A stretch of DNA of 64,000 bases from Branchiostoma lanceolatum (GCF_035083965.1 NC_089727.1:8437501-8501500); one strand, 5' to 3'. Shown: positions 45,845-62,946, counted from the stretch's first letter. Numbers and translations: made by a program. Notes: generated by a model not told the origin, from the sequence alone.

Positions 45845-45990
45845 TCCCGACTGAGCGAGGTTGCGACAACTACTGGATAATCAGGCGAAGATGTTTGACC
45901 CAGGACCAGACAATACTTCAAGGTCATCTCACTCCGACTTCCTGTCTGCTGGAAGTAGCGAACTGCGCGCATGGTGTGGTACTAGCAGCT
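45845..45990 (+). pseudogene. Relic of a third zinc-finger first exon
   Basis: ACTGAGCGAGGTTGCGACAA, GTTTGACCCAGGACCAGA, AATACTTCAAGGTCATCTCA and CCGACTTCCTGTCTGCTGGA match, with substitutions, the first exons at 35.2 and 41.3 kb. The donor region is not conserved and no zinc-finger exon follows before the centrin gene. Confidence 0.7.
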
Positions 45991-46758
45991 GTTTCCATGT
46001 CTTTATAATGTTACCATACAGCAGCGACATCTACCTGGCATGATGTGAACTGCAGCTAAACCTTGACTCCATAGATACATGTATGTTGTTACCATATAAT
46101 GTCCTTGGTTGTACCTATTTCCTATTTCTACTACTGTCAGACAGTCAATACAGACAAGGACACATACTATGCAGACTATGTTCACGATAAACGCATAATG
46201 ACAAGCTCATTATACAACGATTTCACACAACTTGAAATCTTCAATTTTTATTCTCAGGAGTATATACAACATTCATCCTTGGCAGCAACAGAGAAGAAAG
46301 CAATCATAAAATATGCTGTTTGTTTTTAGTACAGCAAACAATGAACGTAGGTATAAAAATGCCTTCACCCCGAGGCGTCGCCAAAAAAATTGAGCTATTC
46401 AATGCTTCCCACATCTTTGACCCTGACACAAAAACATAATGTACAAAATATCTCAAATGATTTTAGGATTCAAAAGATGTCAATTGTTTGAAGGGGCAGC
46501 ACTTACTGAAACTGTGTGACCAAGTTATACAATGTATGTTGAACATAAGGCACCAACAATTCATTATGTAAAGAAATACAAATGAAGGTAAAAAAAAGAG
46601 CAAAAACACAGCACAATAACATACAGAAACTACAACCACTGCTGACTAGCTTTTGTTACCTACAACTAAGTGGCATGTGACTCTATGGACGGTTGTTAAT
46701 CAAAACAAATTTAAAGGTGCCAGTTTCTTGGCTGTAGTATTCCAGCAAGTCATGTGCT
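45991..46758. other. Spacer between zinc-finger relic and centrin
   Basis: I see no gene. CCCCGAGGCGTCGCCAAAAA at 46370 is shared with 10166, which suggests a further dispersed repeat. Part may be the 3' UTR of centrin. Confidence 0.4.
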
Positions 46759-47080
46759 TAGGGCTGTGTATCTAATAAATTTCAAGGTACAGGAATAACA
46801 GTTTAGATACAGGTCCAAACCTAGAACTTAAAAAAGTTTGGCCAACTATCTGTAAGCCATACATGTAGTCAATTGTCTTTTTAGTGTTAAATTGTTGTCT
46901 TTGTTTATAACCTCGAAACTTCAGTATTTAAAGGTTTTTGCAATTTCTAGTGCTAAATTGTCAAAATTGTCGTTGATATGGGGTTTATCTGGTGTCCACT
47001 GGTGTTTTCGTTTGTTTAGGTACAGTACCGAACCTGTACCTAAATACTTTTACAGGTACAGGAACTAGGTACACAGCCCT
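46759..47080. mobile_element. Element with AGGGCTGTGTA ends
   Basis: AGGGCTGTGTATC and GGTACACAGCCCT form the ends, with CCTGTACCTAAATAC near the right end. It is the same family as 24642-25108 but without minisatellite expansion. Confidence 0.75.
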
Positions 47081-47492
47081 ATTCGTGCAATGGTGACCAA
47101 TGGCACATATTTCAACTACCTATAGCAATTTACAAAAGTTTCATATCATTTCACCATGAAAGAAAACCAGCATATACATATATATCAGCCCACACTACCT
47201 ATAAATTGAAAAAAAAGGAGTTCATGTACACATATAAGCAGATCTATCTCACAAAACAGCTACTCTCATATACAACCCAAAACATACAAGTTCCTTCAGG
47301 ATTTGTATCATACATTTAAAGATCATCCATAGGAAACGAATACACAGGAAAACTGGCAACCTCCTTGACTATATGTATGTTTAAATTTGTAAACTCAAAT
47401 CTAATTCATGGACTAAAAATGTTGGAACTGCGAAATAAGTGAAGGAAGGGTTCATATTCGGTTTTTGGAATTATTTGTGAAGAACATGTCCG

Positions 47493-53013
<5,521 letters not shown>

Positions 53014-53210
53014 TTTGTTTGCGGTTGCTCTGAAACGAAGAGACCGCCACGCGCGCTGAATTGTGGGTAATTTGTCTCTCGTCCAAAACCTAACCCTGCC
53101 GTACGCGGCTTCCGATTGGTCGATAGTTTAAAGCATGATCCAAAATAGGCCAATGGTGAGCCGTTTTACATCACCTCGGTCATTGACCTTTAGTCACACC
53201 ACATTCAAAA
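53014..53210. promoter_or_regulatory. Bidirectional CETN2/NSDHL promoter
   Basis: The 197 bp between the two start codons serve both genes. Inverted CCAAT (ATTGG, 53115-53119) and CCAAT (53150-53154) are the usual NF-Y signals of such TATA-less promoters. ATCACCTCGG (53171-53180) resembles a sterol regulatory element and sits about 17 bp from the second CCAAT, an arrangement known from cholesterol-synthesis genes. Sterol control is an inference. Confidence 0.75.
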
Positions 53211-56200
53211 TGGCCACACGAAGCAGGAAGGTAGGAGATTTGTATGGAAAATATTGTATTTTATGTCTTATCGCCGGTGAAAAACAGAAATACTGATGTT
53301 TTGTGAAAAATGTAGCGCAAAAATGTAAGTTTTGTTTGTTATTTGGGTCCAAAAATATATCAGCTGGTGGTGTAGAGGTGTATTTCTGTCAGAGAGAAAA
53401 TATGGCAAGTTTTCATAATTTCTCTTATATTACCCGGTAAAATTTCTCTTATATTACCCGGTAAACTGTAAAAATGTAAAATTGCATCTATTATACATAT
53501 ATTTTTGTAGGGTAAGAAGTGCACAGTGATAGGAGGCTGTGGATTCCTGGGCCGCTACATAGTAGAGAGACTGTTGGAGGAGGGTTACACTGTCAATGTG
53601 TTTGACATGGCTCAGACTTTCGAAGATGACAGGGTGAAGTTCTTTGTTGGAGACCTGTGTCAGGAGAAGGTATGAATACTTTTTTTTTTCCAACTTAATT
53701 CACCACCACCGATTTTTACAATGAAGTTTTTACATCAGACTTAAGTTAAAATCACCACATCATTATAAAGTTGGAACATCACTTGAAAGTAACTTAACAG
53801 AAGCGACACAACATTTTTTAACAGAGACAAAAGGTATGAATACTTGAATTAGCCATGCAAGGATTCATTAACCACGTAAATCATTTTATGTCAGCATCAT
53901 AATATAGGGATGTCTAATATGGGGACCTAACTAGTTTTCAGGTACTAGTACACTAACTTCAAAGTACAGCGGTTTATGTACAAGCCTGGATCTGTTCCTG
54001 TATCAATAACTTACAGATGTAGACAACTGTATTTTCTAGTGGTAAATTGTCATAGTACATATTTTCAATCTCCAATTGAACTTTGAGAGTATTAACAAAC
54101 TTTCTAACTTTCAAGTGTCATCTTTGAGTTTGAGACTGAATTTACTTAATACCCTTTATGTCTACAATAATAGGAATCCACCAGTGTTTTACTTTGTTCA
54201 GGAATAGGTACACTTGTCATTCAGATCTGAACCTGTACCTAAACAATGTAACAGGTACTGGTACCTCAGTGTAATGACATCAAATAAAATGTATCTTTTT
54301 TCAGGATCTTGCCCCTGCAATCAGTGATGTGCAGACTGTGTTTCATTGTGCTTCTCCACCACCAAGTTCGGATGACAGGGACTTATTCTACAGGGTGAAT
54401 TTCATTGGTACAAAGGATATCATTAACGCATGCAAGAAGGCCGGAGTACAGGTAAGATGCGATCAATGACATTCGTACTAGTATGTATTTAAATTGTTTT
54501 GCTGGATTTTTTACAATTCAAAGATTAACTTAAAGCTCTTTGTCTGTAGCATCTTATAAGTTATAGGTATATATGAACCCACTGGTCATACATAGATGAT
54601 ACAAAGGAATGTAGATTGTGATGTAAATCTGTTTTTGGTGACACCATAGGGGCTAGGCTAATAGTCTATATATATTTTTTTTCTTTGATGCTGCTATAAT
54701 TGGAAGTAGCATACTTTCGATAATTCTTGTACACTGGTTGACTTCAATATGCTAGAGTTACTACGTTAATGATTTATCTTTCAAGTGCTTGAGAACACCT
54801 ATTTAAAATTAGATGTGTTGTATTTCAGAAACTTGTTCTGACCAGCTCAGCTAGTGTTGTGTATGAAGGAACAGATATCAAGAATGGAACAGAGGACCTG
54901 CCCTATGCTAAAAAGCCCATGGACTACTACACTGAGACAAAGGTTCTACAAGAGAAGGTGATGTGTTTTTCACCGTTTGTATGTCACTGAAAATAAACTG
55001 TGCATTTGCAATGTTATGCATTAATGTAATACTGTAAATGCATTTAAGTTCGCATGGTTTCTATTTCGTGTTCAGGCGAAAATGGAGTGTATGCAGTAGC
55101 GCTATAGTGACATACTGCTTCAGTATTGGACAAAACTGTCGTGATGGTTTTAGGAACCGCGAACATAAAACCACGGCGAACATTTCTGCATTTACAGTAT
55201 GTGCCATTGACATTGACAAAACATTTCTAGACAAGAACCCTTTACAAGTTACGGGCCTGCACCTTGTGCATGGGCAGTTCAAGAAATGAAACAGCTTATT
55301 CATCCATCATTACTTTTTCATTTGTTAAATACGTAAACAAAAACTGCTCCATCTCAGACGTAGTCAACACTACTTTCTTTTTCCACAGGAGGTCCTGGCA
55401 GCTAACAGCGCAGAGGAGAACTTCTTCACTGTTGCTATCCGTCCCCACGGAATATTCGGTCCCAGGGACAGGCAGCTTGTTCCTATATTAGTGGATACTG
55501 CACGGGCAGGGAAGACCAAGTTCATGATAGGGTTAGTCATGACATTATTTATGTCGTCTTGTTAAGGGGTTTTGGTTTTGTGACCAATAAGCTATTTCAT
55601 GTTTCAAAGTGTGCACACACAGTATGATACATTGTGGTAATGTATCGAAGTAGAAGGTGCCTGGCAATACGTAAAGAGTGGCCCATTGTTGTTTTTCTGT
55701 TTCAGGTCTTACTGTCACTATTGTTTGTAAAAATCAAAAGTCAAATAGCCATGCCTTCAAGTTCAAGTACCAGAGTTATCAACCCAGGATTTGAAGGGTT
55801 TGAAAATTTGTTTTCCCTAGAACTATTGTTGAGGGGAACTTGTCACCAAGTACAGTTGAAGCAGCCTCTTTAGATAGCTTTAAACAATGCAGTTAGATGT
55901 GCAACGGTTAAGTGTGACATGGTACAGTACTGGTTCAGTGTAATATAACCAGCTGCTTCCACACCTGGTGCCTGCAAAGCTGGTGTGTTACGGCGAAGGG
56001 TGGTGATACAGACACATTGCAAAGTTCACTCTTTCTGTTACAGAAATGGGGAGAATCTTGTCGACTTCACCTACGTGGTGAACGTTGCACATGGGCACCT
56101 GCTGGCAGCTGAGCACCTGTACAAGGACTCACCTGTTTGTGGCAAGGTAGGATCATTCACGATACTTTAAATGCAGAAATGTTCGCAGTGGTTTTATGTT

Positions 56201-57785
56201 CGCGGTTTTCGCGGAGAACTCTTAACCGCGAACTTAAAGCCACTGCGAAAAGTGTTTCCATTGTGACTGTAGCGCTACTACCGTAAAATCCCTATTTACG
56301 TACGCACTTTTTAAACTTTTCAAGTCGCAAGCAGGTGCTCCAGGCTGACGCCAAAGTCGGGGTGCGTACGTTAGGAGGGGTTCTTCCTCGGAAAAATTGC
56401 ATATCAGCTTGAGAGTATGGTACATCTTCATGCAAATGAAGTGTGGAATGCTACCACACAATCAATCACTAATAAAGAATAAATGATACATATATTTGAC
56501 ATTTTTTACCCAGAAACATTTACTCAGTGACGCTTTAAGTTGGTAAACATCATCTGAAGGATGATCATGTCAACCTCTAACTATCCACCGAAATGCTGGA
56601 GAGGGGGTGCGTACGTTAGGAGGGTTTTTCCCCTGAACGTTTCAACTCACTGAGTCAGGCCCGCAATCGTCCCCAAATTGGGGGTGCGTACGTTAGGAGG
56701 GGTGCGTACGTAAATAGGAATTTTACGGTATTGTTTCAAACGCGAACTTAAAAACCACCGTGAACACTCCATTTGTGGTCTACCGGGAAGTACAATCCAT
56801 GCGAACATTTCTGCATTTACAGTAAATCAAAAACTAGACTAAGCTGTGTTGACATCTTTGCTTTGTACCTGTTGAGGCCAGTAATGCTTATCAATAGCTT
56901 ACACCTAATAGTACAATGTACTGTAAATCTTGAAAATTTCTCGTTGGTTTTATTTTCGCAGTGACCTCTCCACCATAAATTAATGAGACTGCAAATACAC
57001 GTTTCCAATTTATGACAACTGTACTTCAGAATTTGTTTCAACTACCAATTCAAAACACTGAGAAAACCAGGCGTCCTTTTCCCTCCTACGGGGAAATAAA
57101 AACCACCACGAAAGTAGATGATTTTACAGTAATTTTGTATTGGCTTGATCAATAATCTTGTCTCTTTCATATTGTGTATGTGAGTTTGTTATCAGCATTG
57201 CTTTTGCTTATATCATAATAATATTTTATAGTACATTTTGTCCTTCATTTTGATACGGAATATTAGAGATATAGAGACTATAGATATAGAGAAGTTTATA
57301 CATGTGTGCTTTTATGATTGATGATGTTGAATTGTGCCCCAATACACCCACTTTCCAATTCTTGATCATAACTTACATTGATATGCCAAAAAAAAAGGCT
57401 TTGCAAAAATGTGTCGAAAATTTGTGTAAATCTTTACTTTCTGTATTTTCAGGCATTCCACATCACCAATGATGAGCCCATCCCCTTTTGGACTTTCATG
57501 TCTCGTATTCTCGAAGGGCTCAATTATCCCTCCCCAAAGATGGGACTTCCCTACCTCCTCATATACTACTTAGCTGCATTCCTTCAGCTTCTATGTTTAC
57601 TCCTTAAACCAATTAAGGAGTTCAAACCCACCTTTACCCCCATGAGGGTGGCATTGGCTGGGACGTACCATTATTATAGCTGCCAGAGGGCCAAGCAATT
57701 GATGGGTTACAAGCCTTTGGTGCCCCTAGATGAAGCTATAAAACTTACTGTAAAAGGTTATGCTCATTTACAAAACAAAAACTAA
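53211..57785 (+). CDS. NSDHL: Sterol-4-alpha-carboxylate 3-dehydrogenase, 7 exons, 344 aa
   Basis: This NAD(P)-dependent ER and lipid-droplet enzyme performs oxidative decarboxylation in the C4-demethylation steps of sterol synthesis. Exons: 53211-53231, 53511-53669, 54305-54451, 54829-54957, 55389-55531, 56044-56146 and 57453-57785. They total 1035 bases and all junctions are GT-AG with consistent phases. The nucleotide-binding GGCGFLG is at residues 15-21, and the catalytic Tyr-Lys pair is in YTETK (143-147). Family signatures include [36 protein letters not shown] and [16 protein letters not shown] hydrophobic segment (266-285) is the expected membrane anchor, followed by [13 protein letters not shown]. 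It is slightly shorter than the human protein because of a shorter N terminus. No defects are seen. Confidence 0.97.
53929..54275. mobile_element. Diverged AGGGCTGTGTAC-family element in NSDHL intron 2
   Basis: TTTTCTAGTGGTAAATTGTC and GAACCTGTACCTAAAC match the interior of the 46759-47080 element. The terminal inverted repeats are eroded. Confidence 0.5.
55030..55199. mobile_element. MITE, ACTGTAAATGCA family, complete, in NSDHL intron 4
   Basis: It begins TACTGTAAATGCATTTAAG and ends CATTTCTGCATTTACAGTA. The 170 bp copy retains both ends and GGCGAAAATGGAGTGT, the reverse complement of words in other copies. Confidence 0.85.
56163..56824. mobile_element. MITE, ACTGTAAATGCA family, split by another element
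   Basis: The left part 56163-56280 starts TACTTTAAATGCAGAAATG. The right part 56729-56824 ends GAACATTTCTGCATTTACAG. The two halves join to the normal family layout once 56281-56728 is removed. It lies in NSDHL intron 6. Confidence 0.85.
56281..56728. mobile_element. Second inverted-repeat element nested in a MITE
   Basis: CCGTAAAATCCCTATTTACG followed by TACGCAC is mirrored by GTGCGTA then CGTAAATAGGAATTTTACGG. TA stands on both sides (56279-56280 and 56729-56730), as in TA-targeting transposons. The interior has three copies of GGTGCGTACGTTAGGAGGG. There is no coding frame. Confidence 0.88.
56918..57131. mobile_element. Related element with TACTGTAAATC ends
   Basis: TACTGTAAATCTTGAAAATTTC and GATGATTTTACAGTA are inverted ends. 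The interior has AAATAAAAACCACCACGAAA. It is a sister subfamily of the ACTGTAAATGCA MITE. Confidence 0.65.
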
Positions 57786-58380
57786 ATTCTAATTTGGCTT
57801 GCTATTGATTTAGTCGTACATTAATTCTATGAATTTTCTATGAAATGGATTATTGCTAGTTGATTTTGTATACCTTTGAAGATGACTAATATTGACTAAC
57901 ATTTGTGATATCAGAGTCTAATGAAATAGACCGATCCTGACTGTTCATCATAATTATCAGTTTAAACCAATGAGAGACTGGCAATTATCAGTTTGACCAA
58001 TGAGAGAGCGGCTGCATGTCTGTCAAGTGTTTTCACTTTTGTAGTGCTGCTAGAGCACAACTAATTCCAGTGCAATAGAATTGAATTATGGAGGTTTCAA
58101 TTTGGGGTCAATATGCATATAATAAAATCTTTATACATATTATAATTACATTTAGGTTTCTAAATGTATTGATGAACATTATGCTAATATTCATCAATAG
58201 TATTTAGTAATGTATATGATAGCCATGACAAATGGAGATGCATTATACTGTTGAATTCGTGGTTGAAACAAGCATAATAACACAATAGAAAACACCTTTC
58301 TGGTGTATGAGAATGTGGTTAGAGGTCATGCAAACATGAAAACACTCGAATATTCCATGATTTACTGTAGCTATTCAACT
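57786..58380. other. Spacer after NSDHL
   Basis: Probable 3' UTR with AATAAAATC near 58121, and one copy of the CAATGAGAGA repeat (57930-58020). No gene is seen. Confidence 0.5.
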
Positions 58381-58570
58381 TACTCTCCAAGCAGAGCATG
58401 GGTTTCGGCTGGTTTTTGACGTGTTTTTAGGCGTTATTGTCGTACTTTCTACTTTGTCATCTTTTTTTTTGTCTCGACACAACAAAAACGATGACAAAGT
58501 AGAAGGCATGACAAAAACGCCTAAAAACACGTTAAAAACCAGCCGAAACCCTAGCTCTGCTTGGAGAGTA
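58381..58570. mobile_element. Near-perfect palindromic MITE, TACTCTCCAAGCAGA family
   Basis: TACTCTCCAAGCAGAGC and GCTCTGCTTGGAGAGTA are the ends. The arms of about 85 bp (GGCTGGTTTTTGACGTG, TTTTTAGGCGTTATTGTC, TCTACTTTGTCATC) pair almost throughout with a small loop. Relatives are at 35923, 62947 and 63761. Confidence 0.92.
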
Positions 58571-59439
58571 ATTCAACTGTCTCATTTCTCTGTATCCTAA
58601 CTGTATAACATTGGTGCAACTGATTAAATTACATGTAGCCCCTTAAAAAAGTATGAACTATTTCAATGTCTACATACTATGAAGGATGAACATACATTCA
58701 TGAGTACTAAATACAAATGTAGATGGCTAGGTTCAGAAATTTTCAGAAGCAAAACACAAAAATACACACTTCATATATAATTATTATTAAATTTTGTTAT
58801 TTATTCAGCAGTCTTGCCTGTACATTAGTTATGTTATAGGTAATTCTTTAGGATTCAGTGATAAGTGCCTATTTAAACTGTATGATTTCACATTGCAATG
58901 CCCTATGTTTTACAGTATTTATGTATGGCTCTAATAGATAGTGCATCGACTGTCATTCTATATAATATATATAACCATGGTACACTTTGCCCAGTGGATG
59001 AATTGTTGGGTACTCCATATGTTACTTTCCCAGTGCACTTCTGATGCAGATACAGACAACGAACTCCATACTTGCTAGAGTAGCTCATATATATTTATAT
59101 ACTAATATAATAAATTAATGCAAATAGCACAAAAAACTCTGTGGAACAAGAGTTCCGCGACCTCATATCTCCATGAACTATTCTGTTTATGCAAATGACT
59201 TACACATTTACATAATATATACTTGGTCATAAACACCTTTATCCAACTTAGGCATGATGCAATATTGTCAGTCCTATCATTTTCCACTTGGATGAATTAT
59301 GGCACTTTTGCATTAATTATGCAAATTATGAATTTATTTGCATAATTGGTATCTGCTGATGCTCCACTCGCCATAAACTACATATGTTACATGTATTTGA
59401 GTCTTATAATGGAAAACACTGCAAATATAGATTTTCCTC
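58571..59439. other. Spacer, no gene
   Basis: AT-rich. From about 59100 onward there are TTATGCAAATTATG/TTTGCATAATTGG words like those at 13.4-13.9 kb, in the opposite orientation. Confidence 0.45.
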
Positions 59440-59925
59440 ATTAGTTATGCAAATTAAGTGTCAATTAGCATAATTTGCACATCACTGTGTACATCTCGGT
59501 CTAAGCTACCTGCATACTAAATATCATGGAAACCCGTCGTCCCTTTGTTCAGTTATTCTCCCTAGAAGATTTTCACAATAACGCCACTGCAGTTCCAGAG
59601 CAAGCTGCTAGGGGGCCCAAACCTACACCACTTCTTTATTACATCACAAGCTATCTGCCACCCAAAAATCAAGACCACAGCACGTCCAGGTCAAAAGATA
59701 CAAAAACTGAAGTTCTGCTGCAGTACCAAGGTCACATACCAGGGGGCCCAAAATCTACCTTGAATGTCGGCTTCACAACACCTACCCACATACCAAATAT
59801 CATTGTAATCCATCCAGAGGTTCTGGAGTTATGCTGTCGACAGTAGTGCGGAAACACAGACACACACACAGACAGACACACCCAAAACTATATCTCCATT
59901 TTTCATGGAGATAACTACAGAAATC
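59440..59925 (+). repeat. Dispersed repeat, AAGCTGCTAGGGGGC family
   Basis: It is the best-preserved copy in the window. It contains TTTGTTCAGTTATTCTCCCT, AGCAAGCTGCTAGGGGGCCC, CACGTCCAGGTCAAAAGATA and ends CAAAACTATATCTCCATTTT. See 39838-40205 for a relative. Confidence 0.7.
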
Positions 59926-59966
59926 CATATAATAGTCTCATATATCTTTAAGTGCAAGATGAAGAC

Positions 59967-62633
59967 TTAAGAAGTGATTTCTCGTGGAAGGAACTGGACT
60001 GCCTTCTGTCCTCTCTTGGTTCTTGAGGCCAGTTTGGGTTCTCCACGCTTGGTGATGCCCATGTACCAGTTCTGCTGGGCGTACTTCTGTGATCTGTACG
60101 TGTTGTACCTGTTGGCCTCCAAGGTCTCCAGGAAGTAACACTCATCGTTTAAAACATCCTGGGGGAAAAGTGGACAGATAATTTAGGCTTAAAGGAAACC
60201 CAAGCAATATTAGTTCAAACAGCACTATCACAATGTATAGTGACATGATACAAAAATATGACGTCGGTTTGATTTCAGAACTCACTAAAAATCGTCACGG
60301 TTTTTTTATAGGCTCGCTAAAGGGGATCATTGTACGGCTCGTTTTTCTGCGGTTTTAAAATGCTCATAGTGTGAAGTTATTACGCAAATGTGCTAAACAG
60401 TGTTAATAAATCTCACTACCATTAAGATTTCAGCATTTTTTGTATTTCCATTTTTTGGGTCCTAATATTGCTTTGGTTGCCTTTAATAACCTGCTTCGAG
60501 GTGATTATTACGGTGACATAATGCCTGGCCATAATGCCTTACCTACAGCAACTGAATAAACGCCGAGGAATACAGGCTTGTGAGTGGTCCACACAGCCTG
60601 GGTATAAGTTAATTGTTCAATTGTTCAATTGTGCTCCTTGGAATAGTTTAACAAAAACGCCGTTGCAGAGCAAGCTGCTAGGGTGCCTAAACATAAACCA
60701 CTGCCTTCCTTACATCGAAAGCTATCTACCACAAAAAATGAAGATCATATCATGTCCGGGAGAAAAGATACAAAAAACGGAGATTCTACTGCAGTACCAC
60801 ACCGGGGGCCAATAATCAACCGTAATGTTCGTCCTACCAACACCTACCCACATCTCAAATATCATAACAATCCATTCAGATGTTTTAAGAGTTATGCTGA
60901 CCACAATTAAGTATCCGGAAACACAGAAAACAATACCTCTATTTTTCATGGAGATAACAACCCTTCGGTAATACATAGAGAGGTTGAATATATATACACA
61001 ACTATTCCATTGTTAGAAATCCGTACCACACATGTGCCTGAGGCGTCGAACTCAATGGAACAAGTATGTGACAATAACGCCATATGACGCACTTCTCTGA
61101 CCCAGTTTCCGACACTGCGTGGGCGGGTAAAACGTCGGGCAAAGATCACATAAGGTAAAGGGGTGCTACGTACGGGTAACCAAACTTAAACACGATAGTG
61201 CAATAACAAGCTTTTGTGATTTCTTCAGTCATTTGGAAATTTGCCAGGAAAGACCATATGGACGCTGAGCTTGATTCCGTTAGTTACAGTAAGGCTATTT
61301 TGATCCGATTATTTAAATGACATCACGCGCACGTATCAAGAAGTTCCGTTCAAAAACGTTTTCGACCAAACTGTAAATCGTACAAAACAGCAGTAAAATG
61401 TGCAAATATATCCCGTAAATTAGGAAAAAAAAGAATATATGAAATTATTACTGATATCGCAGATTGCCAAAGTCAATGTTAAAGAGATGTAAAGGAACAA
61501 AATTCAAAATGAAAATTTTATTGTTCGGCATACCATACTGAGTGTTTTTGGTCATTTGTTCAACCTTCCTTAACACTATATATTTCAAGATGAATGCAGT
61601 TTCTTTTGCCAAACTTTTTTTCGCGCGCTTGCACCAGTTTTGGGGTTTCCAGAGAATGTCATCGATATAACCAAATCAACGTGGCCTTACTGCTGAGAAA
61701 ATATATAGTGGGAGACGCAGTGCGGGTTCTCAGTCGGCCAAAGTAAAGAGAACTCCTCCACACCATTCATCAGTGGCTATTTGTACCAGTCGCACACAGA
61801 TACTGGTATTCTATCTCTGTGTACACTGGCACTGCCGCAGCAGTCAAGTTTGCTATTTTTTCCGATGTCTGGCTATCCTATGCATCATGTACATGTAAGT
61901 GGATGGGGAAGGGGGTGGTAGGTCCTCATACATGTATATTGCATTTTTTTCAGCACACTACCCGTCTCACCTCGAAATGATATTAGATAAAACTCTCTCA
62001 TATTATTACCTATACGTATCTTTAAAGTCTGTGATATTTTCAGCACACTACCCGTCTCACCTCGAAATGATAGTACTGTAGATAAAACGATTTCATATTA
62101 CATATACGTGTCTTAAAGTTTGTGGTAAGAACGTGACTGAACGGTTGGAATTATAGACAAAAAGCCATTCCTATATAATATGTGGCTTTTTGCCTATAAC
62201 ATTACACAGTTGTAGTACTTCAGTAGGTAGATATAATCAATTACTTAAAGATTCATTATATTCTCATGTTTAAGTCTCATTTACGAATGTCAATTTCTGA
62301 TTATGTGCAGTGCAGACACTTTTCTAGCCTGGGCCCCACACGATAGATATTTTAGAGTTTGGGGCTCTGGCATCCAGGCTAACACTTTTCAGTTAATAGT
62401 GACACAAATACTGTTTCACTCCAGATGAGTGTGTATATACAAATGTAACACTTGTACCACTCCCATAGGAGGGAGTTTGGCAATGAATATAATGGTAACG
62501 AACGAAGGAAATATTTAGAAAGTACACACCGATGAGTACAGGCGGCCTGACTCGTTTATAGCCAGGAATCTGTCGGCCTCCACGCCCCGTATGGTCACCA
62601 CTCCCGGCTCCGGAGAGAAGATCTCCAACATAG
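59967..62633 (-). CDS. FGF1/2: Fibroblast growth factor, FGF1/2 type, last two coding exons
   Basis: This is a secreted, heparin-binding ligand of FGF receptors. Exons in transcript order: 62530-62633 (104 bases) and 59967-60158 (63 codons and TAA). The first exon is not in the window or was not recognised, so the N terminus is missing. The 104-base exon reads MLEIFSPEPGVVTIRG, then DRFLAINESGRLYSS. It matches the beta strands around LAMDTDGLLYGS in vertebrate FGF1, and its length and phases are those of the middle FGF exon. The last exon contains NDECYFLETLEANRYNTYRS and KYAQQNWYMGITKRGEPKLA. It ends with the heparin-binding stretch ASRTKRGQKAVQFLP. The NTYRS plus GQKA.QFLP pattern fits the FGF1/2 subfamily best. 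A small part of the 3' flank is tandem or dispersed repeat. Confidence 0.9.
60640..60975 (+). repeat. Partial, diverged copy of the AAGCTGCTAGGGGGC repeat, in the FGF intron
   Basis: It contains CAGAGCAAGCTGCTAGGGTG, then CTGCAGTACCACACCGGGGG and TTTTTCATGGAGATAACAA in the family order. Confidence 0.6.
61948..62130. repeat. Tandem duplication, ~91 bp x 2, in the FGF intron
   Basis: TTCAGCACACTACCCGTCTC followed by ACCTCGAAATGATA and, later, TATACGTATCTT/TATACGTGTCTT occurs twice, with a period of about 91 bp and few differences. Confidence 0.9.
62153..62199. repeat. Short hairpin
   Basis: TATAGACAAAAAGCCA and TGGCTTTTTGCCTATA flank an AT-rich loop of about 14 bases. It is perhaps a minimal inverted-repeat element with TATA ends. 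Confidence 0.6.
62324..62381. mobile_element. Inverted-repeat element, TAGCCTGG ends (eroded)
   Basis: TAGCCTGGGCCCCA and TGGGGCTCTGGCATCCAGGCT-type ends enclose ATATTTTAGAGTTT, the same stem as in 42282-42362. Half of the stem has been deleted. Confidence 0.65.
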
Positions 62634-62820
62634 CTGTATGGGGGAGAACTTACGTAGATAGTAAAGGGCAAGTTGCGTAAATAGCGCAGAAATGGTAAAA
62701 ATACACGGACTTAAGTTGATTCCATGATTAACAACGTCTTAACAACGTCCATGAAAAACGTGATGACAAGTCGTTCACCCATTCGTAAGGTCACAAGGAA
62801 GATGATACACCTTGATAGAA

Positions 62821-62937
62821 TACTGTAAATGCAAAACCGCGAAACGTCGCTACATTGTGTGACTGTAGCACTACTATTGTTTCGAACGCGACCTAAAAAC
62901 CATTGCGAAATTAAATCCCCGCGAGCATTTCTGCATT
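62821..62937. mobile_element. MITE, ACTGTAAATGCA family (internally deleted)
   Basis: It begins TACTGTAAATGCAAAACC and ends GCGAGCATTTCTGCATT. Only about 115 bp remain of the usual 170-220. Confidence 0.7.
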
Positions 62938-62946
62938 CCATTGCAT

